Shown: positions 24,810 through 32,864 of the stretch, one piece after another
Layout of the letters: each line of letters begins with the position of its first letter
Numbering within the stretch: position 1 is the first letter of the stretch
The notes under the pieces: generated by a model
What the model saw: the letters and a program-made list of their open reading frames with translations, nothing else
What the model was told of the DNA's origin: nothing
The model's database searches: none
Made by a program: the position numbers and the translations under genes
Origin: Flavimobilis rhizosphaerae
GTDB taxonomy: Bacteria > Actinomycetota > Actinomycetes > Actinomycetales > Cellulomonadaceae
Length of the DNA: 64,000 nt
Direction of reading: 5' to 3'
Assembly: GCF_014852685.1 (NCBI RefSeq)
Contig: NZ_JACZDF010000003.1
Coordinates: 1-64,000, forward strand

Positions 24810-25208
24810 ATGCGAATCGGGGAGCTGGCGGAGCGCGCTGGTGTGACGACGAAGACCTTGAGGTTCTACGAGCAGGCGCAAGTCCTACCGCGGCCGGCCA
24901 GGACGGCGTCGGGCTATCGCGACTACGACGAGACCTCGATCGCCCGGCTCCGCTTCGTGCGAGCCGCTCAGGCAGCGGGTCTGAGCCTTGCCGAGATCCG
25001 CACCGTCATCACGGTCCGCGAAGACCAAGGGCCGCCGTGCGGACACGTCACCGCGCTGCTCGACCGACACGCCGCCGCCCTGGACGAGCGCATCGCAGAG
25101 CTCGAGGCGACGCGCGAGGAGGTCCGCCGGCTCCGAGACCGCGCAGCGACCCTGAACCCGGCCACCTGCTCTCAGGACGGCGTCTGCCACGTCATCCCCA
25201 CTGACTGA
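24810..25208 (+). CDS. MerR-family metal-responsive regulator
   Basis: 132 residues. The N-terminal winged helix (MRIGELAERAGVTTKTLRFY) and a long dimer helix are standard. Three cysteines (C77 in GPPCGHV, C120 and C126 in ATCSQDGVCHV) resemble the three-Cys Hg(II) site of MerR (C82, C117, C126). Divergent placement next to merA and the 19-bp promoter spacer make it the likely mercury switch. Other soft metals cannot be excluded. Confidence 0.88.
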   Translation: MRIGELAERAGVTTKTLRFYEQAQVLPRPARTASGYRDYDETSIARLRFVRAAQAAGLSLAEIRTVITVREDQGPPCGHVTALLDRHAAALDERIAELEATREEVRRLRDRAATLNPATCSQDGVCHVIPTD

Positions 25209-25362
25209 CAGGCGGCCGCGGGCTTAGAGTCGGTGCTGGCGCAGAGGGCGCCACCGGGCCCGCGGACAGGACTGAGTCCACCTCCACAGCACCACGACGA
25301 ACCAGACCCGTCGACGATCTCCTCTGCCTGGCAGCGCGGGCCGCCAGTTCCAAGGAGACGTC

Positions 25363-26388
25363 ATGCCCTTTCTACCAGCGCGCGCCGACCTCGAGCAGCT
25401 TCGGCGCCAAGCCAAGGACCTTCTACGGAAGGCCGAACGCGGCGATCCCGCGGCCGCCACTCGGATCCGTTCCGTATCCGAGCAGCTCGCCCTGAGCTCG
25501 GCGCAGCTCGCCGTGGCCCGTGAGCACGGGTTTCCCAGCTGGACCCGGCTCAAGCTCGAGGTCGAGCGACGAGCCGTCCTGGACGGCGGCGACGCCGCCC
25601 GGCTGGCAGACCTCCTCGCGGCGCACCCCGAGCTGGCCGTCCAGAGGATGTCCGGGTGGTGCGACCACCTGCACGGGGCCAGTCCCCTGGGCTACGTGGC
25701 GATGATGCGCTTCGACACCACGCGCGACGCCTGGCGGGACGTGCCCGGCACCGCTGCTCTTGCCCGCGTCCTGCTGGACGCCGGTGCACCGGTCGAAGGC
25801 GATCCCTTGGACGCCGAGACGCCTTTGACGACCGCCGCCAGCTACGGCGACGCGGAGGTCGCGCGTGTCCTTGTCGAGGCTGGAGCGGACCTGGACGCCA
25901 CCGCATCGCCCACCGCCGGTGGCGTCCCAGGAGGCACCGCCCTTCGACACGCCGTCGTCTTCGGCATGACCGACGTCGTCGACGTCCTGCTCGCCGCCGG
26001 AGCGAGCGACCTGGTCCAGGCCGCGGCTGCTGGCGACGTGACCGGCGCCCTGACCCTGGGGACCTCTGAAGTGGACCGGGTCGCGGCCCTGCGGACCGCG
26101 GCGGCACACGGCCGGCTGAACGTGATCGATCAGCTGATCGCGGCGGGCACACCCGTAGATGGCGTCGACCGGGACGGATCCACCGCCCTGCACGAGGCGG
26201 CGTTCTCCGGCCGAGCCGACAGCGTCACCCGCGTGCTTCATCACGGCGCGGACCCCACGCGCCGCGACACGAGGTTCGGCAGCACGCCCCTGGGGTGGTG
26301 CCAGCACCAGCGCGCCGAGATCGGTCCCGGGAAGGGACACGACGCGGTCGAAGATGTCCTGCGTCCCATCACTCCCGGCGCCATCTGA
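25363..26388 (+). CDS. Ankyrin-repeat protein
   Basis: 341 residues with no signal or membrane segment. An N-terminal helical domain (DLEQLRRQAKDLLRKAERGD and a segment ending ARE.GFPSWTRLK) is of the kind seen ahead of bacterial ankyrin repeats. About five ankyrin units follow, for example ETPLTTAASYGDAEVARVLV, GTALRHAVVFGMTDVVDVLL and STALHEAAFSGRADSVTRVL. A ribosome binding site (AAGGAG) precedes the ATG. It is a protein-protein interaction scaffold of unknown partner, the last gene of the island before the IS remnants; no link to metal resistance can be seen. Confidence 0.85.
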   Translation: MPFLPARADLEQLRRQAKDLLRKAERGDPAAATRIRSVSEQLALSSAQLAVAREHGFPSWTRLKLEVERRAVLDGGDAARLADLLAAHPELAVQRMSGWCDHLHGASPLGYVAMMRFDTTRDAWRDVPGTAALARVLLDAGAPVEGDPLDAETPLTTAASYGDAEVARVLVEAGADLDATASPTAGGVPGGTALRHAVVFGMTDVVDVLLAAGASDLVQAAAAGDVTGALTLGTSEVDRVAALRTAAAHGRLNVIDQLIAAGTPVDGVDRDGSTALHEAAFSGRADSVTRVLHHGADPTRRDTRFGSTPLGWCQHQRAEIGPGKGHDAVEDVLRPITPGAI

Positions 26389-26466
26389 GCTGTGCCGCCA
26401 CGCTGCGGCGGCAGAACCCCGCCATATAGCGCTAAAAGTCACAGCACGGATAGGTGACAGTCAGGT

Positions 26467-26550
26467 TCAGGCTGCGAGTGCGACCTGAGTGGTCAGGATG
26501 GTCTCGAACTCGATCGGGGTCAACCGCCCCAGACGGACCTGCCTCCGGCG
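26467..26550 (-). mobile_element. IS3-family transposase 3' remnant
   Basis: Minus-strand codons read VRLGRLTPIEFETILTTQ and stop after VALAA at 26467-26469: the C-terminal tail of an IS3-type OrfB (LGxLTPxEFE). Only about 27 codons remain, butted against the IS256 remnant. Confidence 0.6.
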
Positions 26551-26788
26551 GCGCACCGACGCGGTTGGGATCTTCCCCCACCGTGATGCCATCCTCCGAT
26601 TGGTCGGGGCGGTGCTCGCCGAGCAGAGCGATGAGTGGGCCGAAGGACGCCGTTACCTCGGGCTCGAAGTCCTGGCGCGCTGCCGCCTGACCTCCGTGCC
26701 CGACACCGGCATCGAGGAGGTGCCCGAGCCACTCGGCCCTCACCGCCTGACGGAGGGAACCGCTACACCACTTCCAGGGACTTGACCG
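26551..26788 (+). mobile_element. Degenerate IS256-family element (copy 2)
   Basis: Starts inside the transposase (RRRTDAVGIFPHRDAILRLV) and runs through the C-terminus AEGRRYLGLEVLARCRL and the terminal GCTACACCACTTCCAGGGAC. From 26571 it is nearly identical to 9980-10196 and has the same orientation. The 5' two-thirds is missing, so it cannot move. With copy 1 it brackets the 10.2-26.5 kb segment. Confidence 0.85.
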
Positions 26789-26803
26789 AAGCCCAGCGCC
26801 CCC

Positions 26804-26852
26804 GACTCGTAGGTCCCCAGCACCATCGAACAGTGCCCAGCACCTACAAGTC
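26804..26852. repeat. 49-bp palindrome, family B, copy 1
   Basis: GACTCGTAGG... to ...CACCTACAAGTC with the core CAGCACCATCGAACAGTGC. It lies 15 bp beyond the IS256 remnant and 13 bp before copy 2. Same length as the six other copies. Confidence 0.8.
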
Positions 26853-26865
26853 GCCAAAGAGAAAC

Positions 26866-26914
26866 GACTCGTAGGCCTCCCGCACCATCGAACGGTGCTG
26901 GAGACCTACGAGAC
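26866..26914. repeat. 49-bp palindrome, family B, copy 2
   Basis: GACTCGTAGG... to ...GACCTACGAGAC with core GCACCATCGAACGGTGC. It is tandem with copy 1, just beyond the 3' end of the chimeric pseudogene at 26930. Confidence 0.8.
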
Positions 26915-26929
26915 GAGGGGCGCAGCCCG

Positions 26930-27376
26930 TCAGCTGAAACCGATCGCCCGCTGGGCGACGCGGTACGCCATGACCGTCGCACGTCTGCCGACAGGCCCAG
27001 GGAGATTGGTGATCTGACCGAACGCGGACCAGCGCATCCGCCGGTACAACCACGGGTCCGCAGCACGCAGCTCGCTCCAGAGCCGGTCGCGCTCAGCGAG
27101 CGACCCTCGCGTGCCCTCGCGGACGAGGAGCGCCGAGGAGACGCCGCAGATGATGCCGACGTAGTGAAGGAGCTACCTGCGCAGACGCCGGTTCGGCACC
27201 TTCACGGTGCGGACGTGGTCGAGCATGAGCTGGTTGACGCGCAGCTGCTGGTCGAGACGTCGCAGCATGACCGTCTCGTGGAACTTCTCGTCATGGTCCT
27301 GCTCGTACCTGCGCAGGTGGTCGCGCAGGAGGGCGGCGCTCGCGTCGTCGTCCTCGACGATCCCGATGCGGATCAC
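26930..27376 (-). pseudogene. Chimeric remnant: response-regulator start fused to a foreign C-terminus
   Basis: The frame opens MIRIGIVEDDDASAALLRDH, the start of a LytTR-type response regulator receiver domain. After about 36 residues it switches to unrelated sequence (VMLRRLDQQLRVNQLMLDHV). An in-frame TAG at 27173-27175 interrupts it, and it then continues in the same frame as HYVGIICGVSSALLV and ADPWLYRRMRWSAFGQ to the stop at 26930. The last part looks like the C-terminal tail of a membrane-associated glycosyltransferase, but that is tentative. An internal deletion fusing two genes plus a nonsense mutation explains it. Confidence 0.55.
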
Positions 27377-27511
27377 TGTGCTTCCTCCGTGGCGTCGTGC
27401 GGTCGCGCCAGCCCGGTGGGCGGCGCGTCGTCGCGGTGCGTGACCGTCGGCCGCGGCGGGTTCAGATCCCGCAAGCCGCGCGTGGGTGCGTTCTGAGGCA
27501 CCGCACCCCGC

Positions 27512-27560
27512 GACTCGTAGGCCCCCAGCGCCATCGAACGGTGCTCAGCACCTCCACGTC
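27512..27560. repeat. 49-bp palindrome, family B, copy 3
   Basis: GACTCGTAGG... to ...CACCTCCACGTC with core AGCGCCATCGAACGGTGCT. It lies 98 bp upstream of copC. Nothing else is seen in 27377-27658. Confidence 0.75.
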
Positions 27561-27658
27561 GCGGGGAGGGAGCACGCCGGGTGCGTCGGGAGCGACGGGT
27601 AGTGGATGTCCTACCCAGGGCCGAGTCACGACGCGCCGAATGATGGGACCATGGGGCC

Positions 27659-28276
27659 ATGCGTTCCGTCCTTCGTGGTTCCTGCGTGCTCGCGGCCGTC
27701 CTGCTCGCGCTCTCGCCCGTTCTCGCCTCCCCGGCATCCGCGCACAACCCGCCCCCGGTCCCGACGCCCGCCGACGGCGCGACGCTCGACGCCGTACCGG
27801 CGGAGGTGCGTCTCGACTACAGCGCCCCGATCCTCGCGGTCGGTTCGGTGCTCGAGGTCACGGGCCCGGACGGGACGAAGGCGTCCGACGGCGCGAGCGT
27901 CGTCGGTGAGAAGGACGTCGTCCAGGCGATCACGAACGCGGGCCCGGGCGAGTACACGCTTGTGTGGCGTGTGACGTCCGAGGACGGTCACCCGGTCGAC
28001 GGCACGAGCACGTTCACGGTCACGGCTGCGGCGCCGTCGACAGCTCCCGCGGAGACGTCGGCGGCGCCGACGAGCGAGGCGCCGACGAGCGAGGCGCCGA
28101 CGACGGACGCTCCGACGTCCGAAGCACCGACGACTCCCGCCCCGTCCACGACGGCCGCTCCGACGCCCGCGCCCGAGGACGGCTCGAACCTGCTCGTCGT
28201 CGGCGGCGCCGTCGCCATGGTGCTCGCCGTCGTCACGGCCGTCATCCTCGTCGTCCGCAAGGCGCGCACGCGCTGA
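27659..28276 (+). CDS. copC: CopC-domain copper-binding membrane-anchored protein
   Basis: 205 residues. The Sec signal (1-29, ending ASPASAHN) leaves the N-terminal His of the mature CopC domain (HNPPPVPTPADGATLDAVPA). The domain ends YTLVWRVTSEDGHPVDGTSTF, where DGHPVDG supplies the second copper-site His. A low-complexity wall-spanning stretch (PTSEAPTSEAPTTDAPTSEA) and a C-terminal membrane helix with RKARTR tether it. It binds copper outside the membrane. CopD is not adjacent. It lies outside the IS-bounded island and is probably native. Confidence 0.92.
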   Translation: MRSVLRGSCVLAAVLLALSPVLASPASAHNPPPVPTPADGATLDAVPAEVRLDYSAPILAVGSVLEVTGPDGTKASDGASVVGEKDVVQAITNAGPGEYTLVWRVTSEDGHPVDGTSTFTVTAAAPSTAPAETSAAPTSEAPTSEAPTTDAPTSEAPTTPAPSTTAAPTPAPEDGSNLLVVGGAVAMVLAVVTAVILVVRKARTR

Positions 28277-28295
28277 CGCGTTCTCGCCGCGCGAG

Positions 28296-28331
28296 ACGCG
28301 CGGCACGCGCGGCACGCGCGGCACGCGCGGC
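28296..28331 (+). repeat. Four tandem 9-bp repeats (ACGCGCGGC)
   Basis: Four copies of ACGCGCGGC end to end, 20 bp after the copC stop. Probably slippage-derived. The rest of 28332-28530 is featureless. Confidence 0.7.
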
Positions 28332-28543
28332 ACGCACCCACCAGCGCAACGTCCCACCCGCCGTCGCCCCGAGCCCGCCCACGACCCCACCCCGGAGGTG
28401 CACCCATGACCGCAGGCCCGATCCGTCGGACGAGCGTCCGTGAGGTCTACGTGCGCCGTGCCCAGGCTGCGGCCGGTGAAGGTCGTGCGCAGGACGGCGG
28501 GCTTGCCGGGTCCGGGGACGACGCGCGCCCTAGACTCGCTGGC

Positions 28544-28972
28544 GTGATCTTCCGTGGCGTCGGCGAGGGCCGTCCGTACCCCGACCACGGCCTCGTCACG
28601 CCCAAGGACTGGTCGGCGGTGCCGCCGCGTCAGGTGCGGCTCGACGAGCTCGTGACGACGAAGAAGACACTGAGCCTCGACTCGCTGCTCTCGGACGACT
28701 CGACGTTCTACGGCGACCTCTTCGCGCACGTCGTCCAGCACAAGGGCGTCATGTACCTCGAGGACGGGCTGCACCGCGCGGTGCGTGCCGCACTTCAGCA
28801 GCGTGCGGTGCTGCACGCGCGCGTCCTCGTCGTCGCGGACGACGCCGCGCCCGTGACGCCGGCTGCCACGTCGAGCGACGGCACGACGGGTCCCGCGCCC
28901 GTGCCGTCGCCTGCGACTCCCGCTCTTCCTGCTGATGACGACTCCACGACACCGCCGAGGACCGCCCTGTGA
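28544..28972 (+). CDS. Conserved protein of unknown function upstream of LytR_C gene
   Basis: 142 residues from the GTG at 28544. TAGACT (28531-28536) stands 7 nt ahead, a leaderless promoter, so the longer upstream frame is not used. The conserved core runs from VIFRGVGEGRPYPDHGL through PPRQVRLDELVTTKKTL to MYLEDGLHRAVRAALQQR, then a Pro/Thr tail. I do not recognise a characterised family; the core is globular and cytosolic. It overlaps the next gene by 4 bp (GTGA), so it is first in a three-gene unit. Confidence 0.7.
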   Translation: MIFRGVGEGRPYPDHGLVTPKDWSAVPPRQVRLDELVTTKKTLSLDSLLSDDSTFYGDLFAHVVQHKGVMYLEDGLHRAVRAALQQRAVLHARVLVVADDAAPVTPAATSSDGTTGPAPVPSPATPALPADDDSTTPPRTAL

Positions 28973-29694
28973 ACGCACGCTTCACCCCCGAGCAGGCCCG
29001 CGCCCTGCGCCGTCGCCGCGAGCACGAGCGTCAGACCGTGATCTTCGGTGTGCTCATCGCGGCGCTCGCGGTCGCCGGCCTCACGGGCGTCGCGGCGTAC
29101 ACGGGCAACTTCTCGCTGCCCGGGTCCTCGGACTTCGTCTCGAAGGAGCCCGAGGGGACCCCGGTGACGTGGGACCAGCCGTGCGTCCCTGCGGACAAGA
29201 TGCCGGCCGGTCGCGCGAAGATCAAGGTCACGGTGCTCAACGGCACCAAGCGGGCGGCCCTCGCGGTGACGGTCGCCGAGGAGCTCGCCGACCGTGGTTT
29301 CGCGATCGAGGGCACGGGCAACGACGCGCGCCTGCCTCGTCAGACGCTCGTGACGTCGGGGCCGTCGGGCCTCGTCCAGGCGTACACGGTGCTCGCGCGG
29401 TTCCCGGGGGCACGGCTCGTGCTCGACGACCGCCCTGGCAAGTCGGTCGACGTGACGATCGGCGCCGAGTTCACGGTCGTCACGCCCGAAGACGAGGTTC
29501 AGCTCGACTCGAAGGTTCCGTTGACGTCCGTCGAGGGCTGCGTCGAGGCCGGGCAGATCACGCCGCAGCCTGCGCCCGCGCGCTTCGACGAGGCGAAGAA
29601 GAAGGCCGCTGAGAAGGCCGCGAAGGACGCGAAGGAGGAGGAGAAGGCGGCGAAGGACGCCGAGTCCTCCGACAAGGCGACGACGGAGAAGTGA
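28969..29694 (+). CDS. LytR C-terminal domain (LytR_C) membrane protein
   Basis: 241 residues, GTG start overlapping the previous stop. A cytosolic Arg-rich start (ALRRRREHERQ) is followed by one membrane helix (about 24-46) and an extracellular LytR_C domain (IKVTVLNGTKRAALAVTVAE ... VDVTIGAEF). A highly charged Lys/Glu/Ala tail (KKKAAEKAAKDAKEEEKAA) is probably coiled coil. LytR_C domains occur in cell-wall polymer ligases (LCP proteins), but the LCP catalytic domain is absent here; a wall-associated accessory role is likely. Confidence 0.85.
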   Translation: MNARFTPEQARALRRRREHERQTVIFGVLIAALAVAGLTGVAAYTGNFSLPGSSDFVSKEPEGTPVTWDQPCVPADKMPAGRAKIKVTVLNGTKRAALAVTVAEELADRGFAIEGTGNDARLPRQTLVTSGPSGLVQAYTVLARFPGARLVLDDRPGKSVDVTIGAEFTVVTPEDEVQLDSKVPLTSVEGCVEAGQITPQPAPARFDEAKKKAAEKAAKDAKEEEKAAKDAESSDKATTEK

Positions 29695-29695
29695 C

Positions 29696-30301
29696 GTGAC
29701 GACGATCAGGCCCGCACGGACGACGGACGCTACCGAGGTCGCGCGGCTCTACGACGTGTGTGTGCGCACGGGTGCGGCGGGCGGCGACGCGACCGACCTC
29801 TACGCGAACCCGCTGCTGCTCCCCGAGGTGTACCTGGGCGCGTACCTCGCGCTCGAGCCTGGGCTCGCGTTCGTGCTCGCGGACGACGACGACCGGGCGG
29901 TCGGCTACGTCGTCGGGGCGGCCGACACGCGCGAGTTCGCGGCGCGGTGCGAACGCGAGTGGTGGCCTGCGCTCCGCGAGCGGTTCCCGCTCGGTTCCGC
30001 GGAGCCGGGGTCGGCCGACGAGAAGCTCGTGGCGCTCATCCACACGCCGGGGTCGATGCCGGAGGCGGTCCTCGACCGGTATCCCGCGCACCTCCACGTC
30101 GACCTGCTCCCCGAGGGGCAGGGTGGTGGCAACGGTCGTCGCCTGCTCGAGACCCTGTTCGACGCGCTGCGTGCGCGGGGCGTCACGGCGCTCCACCTGG
30201 GAGTCGACACGTCGAACACGCAGGCGGTGGGCTTCTACGAGCACCTGGGCTTCCGGCTCGCGCTGCCGGACACGGACTGGCTCTACGGCATCGACCTCTA
30301 G
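29696..30301 (+). CDS. GNAT-family N-acetyltransferase
   Basis: 201 residues, GTG start 1 nt after the previous stop. It has the GNAT layout: IRPARTTDATEVARLYDVCV at the N-terminus, an acetyl-CoA loop LPEGQGGGNGRRLLETLFDA (QxxGxG type) and VDTSNTQAVGFYEHLGF near the end. Similar to bacterial O-GlcNAcase-associated or aminoglycoside-like acetyltransferases; substrate unknown. It is last of the three-gene unit and convergent with the permease, with a family C palindrome in the gap. Confidence 0.88.
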   Translation: MTTIRPARTTDATEVARLYDVCVRTGAAGGDATDLYANPLLLPEVYLGAYLALEPGLAFVLADDDDRAVGYVVGAADTREFAARCEREWWPALRERFPLGSAEPGSADEKLVALIHTPGSMPEAVLDRYPAHLHVDLLPEGQGGGNGRRLLETLFDALRARGVTALHLGVDTSNTQAVGFYEHLGFRLALPDTDWLYGIDL

Positions 30302-30327
30302 CCCCCCCGCCGGCCCGCCCCCAGACG

Positions 30328-30378
30328 CAAGAATCCGCGCGGATGGCTACTGCGAGCAGCCATCTGCGCGGAATCTTG
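30328..30378. repeat. 51-bp palindrome, family C, copy 2
   Basis: CAAGAATCCGCGC ... TGGCTACT-GCG-AGCAGCCA ... GCGCGGAATCTTG: nearly perfect inverted repeat (three mismatches) between two convergent genes (ends 30301 and 30399), where it could terminate both. Confidence 0.85.
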
Positions 30379-30398
30379 GGACGGGTGGGGGCCAGGAC

Positions 30399-31709
30399 TT
30401 ACGCGTCTGGGTTGCCGACCGCCGTGTCCGGGACCGAGCTCGGGCTCGCCGGCTCGGCCGTCGTTCCGCGCCACACGGCGATCGCGCGCATGCCGTGGTA
30501 GAGCACGAGCGCCGCGATCGTGCCGGTCGCGATGCCCTCGATCGTGATCGGGCCGATCTTGAACGTGTAGTTGCCGATGCCCATGATGAGCGCGACGGCC
30601 GCGGACGTCAGCACGACGGGGTCGGAGAAGTTCACCTTGTTCTGCACCCAGATGCGGGCGCCGAGCAGGCCGATCATGCCGTAGAGGATCGTGCCGGCGC
30701 CGCCGAGGACGCCCGCGGGCATCGCCTGGATGATCGCACCGACCTTCGGGGAGAACGCGAGGAGGAGCGCGGTCGAGCCAGCGACCCAGTAGACGGCCGT
30801 CGAGTAGACACGGGTCGCTGCCATGACGCCGATGTTCTCGGCGTACGTCGTCGTGCCCGAGCCGCCGCCGACGCCCGCGAGCATCGTCGAGACACCGTCG
30901 GCGACCAGGGAGCGTCCGACGCGGTCGTCGAGGTTCTCCCCGGTCATCGCGGCGACGGACTTCACGTGGCCGATGTTCTCGGCGACGAGGACGAGGACGA
31001 CGGGCACGAACATGATGAGCAGGCCCGGGTCGGTGAACGTCGGCGTGTGGAAGTCGGGCAGACCGAAGAGGTCCGCGTCCCTGATGGCCTTCGAGCCGAA
31101 GTTGATCTCGCCGCGGATCGCGGCGACGACGTAACCGACGACGATCCCGACGAGGATCGACAGGCGACCGAGGATGCCCTTGAAGAGCACGGAGACGACC
31201 GCGACGGTGAGGATCGTCACGAAGCCCGTGACCTCGTGGCCCTCGAACTTGAGCCATGCCTGAGGCGCAAGGTTGAGGCCGATGAGCGCGACGATCGTGC
31301 CGTTGACGGCCGGCGGCATGAGCTTGTCGATCCAGCCGACGCCCGCGAAATGGCCGAGCGCGCCGACGACGACGAGGCACGCGCCGGCGAAGAGGATGCC
31401 GCCCGAGGCGTCGCCCATCGTCGCGGCCGCACCGATGGGCGCGAGGAACGCGAAGCTCGAGCCCAGGTAGCTGGGGAGCCGGTTCTGGTTGACGAGCAGG
31501 AAGATGAACGTGCCGATCGCGCTGAAGAACAGCGTCGCGGTCGCCGGGAACCCGGTGATCGCGGGGACGAGCAGCGTCGCGCCGGACATGGCGACGACGT
31601 GCTGCATGCCCATGCCGATCGTCCGCGGCCAGGAGAGTCGTTCGAGGGGGGCGACGGCCTCCCCGGGTCGGACGGTCTTGCCGTCACCGTGCACGGTCCA
31701 CAGAGCCAT
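30399..31709 (-). CDS. Uracil/xanthine permease (NCS2 family)
   Basis: 436 residues from the ATG at 31709 (MALWTVHGDGKTV), the usual family start; an ATG 12 nt upstream is possible. About 12-14 membrane segments with NCS2 motifs NQNRLPSYLGSSFAFLAPIG, PPAVNGTIVALIGLNLAP, AENIGHVKSVAAMTG (substrate-binding Glu) and GVGGGSGTTTYAENIGV. It imports uracil or a purine base with protons. upp is in the window but 10 kb away. The gap upstream to 31889 holds nothing I can identify. Confidence 0.93.
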   Translation of the reverse strand: MALWTVHGDGKTVRPGEAVAPLERLSWPRTIGMGMQHVVAMSGATLLVPAITGFPATATLFFSAIGTFIFLLVNQNRLPSYLGSSFAFLAPIGAAATMGDASGGILFAGACLVVVGALGHFAGVGWIDKLMPPAVNGTIVALIGLNLAPQAWLKFEGHEVTGFVTILTVAVVSVLFKGILGRLSILVGIVVGYVVAAIRGEINFGSKAIRDADLFGLPDFHTPTFTDPGLLIMFVPVVLVLVAENIGHVKSVAAMTGENLDDRVGRSLVADGVSTMLAGVGGGSGTTTYAENIGVMAATRVYSTAVYWVAGSTALLLAFSPKVGAIIQAMPAGVLGGAGTILYGMIGLLGARIWVQNKVNFSDPVVLTSAAVALIMGIGNYTFKIGPITIEGIATGTIAALVLYHGMRAIAVWRGTTAEPASPSSVPDTAVGNPDA

Positions 31710-31888
31710 GTGGGTTCCCATCAGGAGTCTGGTGCGAGGAGGGAGCGCGCGCAGGGGCGCCGCGCCGCGGAGCATCCTACTCCTCGTCCCACCTGGCGAG
31801 AGGACGGTCTCGCGGCGCGCTCGCGACGCGAACCCGCGGTAATGCAGGTTGGCTGTGCGCTTCAGGCGGCCGCGTCAGGCGGGGCGTG

Positions 31889-32689
31889 TCACGCGGGGTG
31901 CTGCTCGAGGAGCCGCTGGGCGAGCGCGTCACCGCGCAACGCCGCGTCGACCCATGCACGACGGGCGGCCTCGAGGTCGCCGTTGTCACGCCAGTGCGTG
32001 CCGAGGTTCGTGAGCGCCTGGACGTCACCGGCCTCGGCGGCGACGAGGAGCACCGCCTCGGCGTCGTCGGCCCGGCCGTCCTCCTCGAGGAGCAGCGCAA
32101 GCGTCACAGCGACGCGCGTCTCGCCGCGCGACCAGTGGTGGTCGAGGTGCGTGAGCCCCTCGGCCACCGGGGTCGCGTCGCGCAGCGCGTGCTCGACCGC
32201 GGACTCCCAGCTCATGGCTGCGGACTCGGCGACGATGTCGTCGGCCTCCTGCGCGAGGCCGATGCGACGCAGGACGCGCGCAAGCCGCACAGGGGTCTCC
32301 GGGAGCTCGAGCGCCCGCGCGTAGTGGAGCGCCGCACGGTCGTCGTCACCGCAGGCCTCGAAGATCTGCGCCGCCATGAACGCCCCCTTGGCGTCACCCG
32401 CCTCCGAGGCCGCGACGAACCCGGACCGCGCGGTCTCGGTGCGGCCACGCTCGTGGTGGAGCAGCGCAAGGTTGTACGTGGCCTCGGGGACACCCGCCTC
32501 GATGGCCTTCTCGTAGAACGGCACGGCCGCGTCGTCGCAGCCGAGCGCGCGCAGGTCGTTGGCGATGTTGAAGAACTCCTCGGGCGCCGACGAGCTCAGC
32601 CGATGCAGGGCGACGCGGATGTCCTCCGCTGCGTCGCGCGGCTCCGACGTCGTCGTCGGGTGCGAGTGCGTCGTCGTGTCTGCGGCCAT
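31889..32689 (-). CDS. Tetratricopeptide/Sel1-like repeat protein
   Basis: 266 residues from the ATG at 32689 (GAGGAG 8 nt ahead). Helix-turn-helix units repeat along the protein: DDAAVPFYEKAIEAGVPEAT, YNLALLHHERGRTETARSGF and DRAALHYARALELPETPVRL, ending in LTNLGTHWRDNGDLEAARRA. It is cytosolic with a His/Thr-rich start. It is an adaptor or scaffold with no partner evident. The 32690-32864 gap has three scattered ACAGGGGT octamers but no gene. Confidence 0.78.
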   Translation of the reverse strand: MAADTTTHSHPTTTSEPRDAAEDIRVALHRLSSSAPEEFFNIANDLRALGCDDAAVPFYEKAIEAGVPEATYNLALLHHERGRTETARSGFVAASEAGDAKGAFMAAQIFEACGDDDRAALHYARALELPETPVRLARVLRRIGLAQEADDIVAESAAMSWESAVEHALRDATPVAEGLTHLDHHWSRGETRVAVTLALLLEEDGRADDAEAVLLVAAEAGDVQALTNLGTHWRDNGDLEAARRAWVDAALRGDALAQRLLEQHPA

Positions 32690-32864
32690 CGCAGGGCTCC
32701 TCGGTGTGAGGGCGACCGGATCGTTCCGGGCGCACCGCCTTCCCTGGCGCAGAGCGGACAGGGGTCGTGCACTCAGAAGTCTGGCAACGCGCACAGGGGT
32801 CAGCAACCGGTACAGGGGTGGGTCACCCGTCGCCGAGCACCCTCACCCGTCCGACCGCCCGCGG

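Noticed and set aside
27397-27909. Frame over the start of copC
   Set aside because: Wrong frame relative to the clear CopC signal peptide and domain at 27659.
28406-28543. Upstream extension of the 28544 gene to an ATG at 28406
   Set aside because: The -10 box TAGACT lies inside it, 7 nt before the GTG at 28544, and the extension lacks conserved character.
31777-32100. Minus-strand frame beside the TPR gene
   Set aside because: Ser/Arg/Thr-rich shadow in another frame of the TPR coding sequence.
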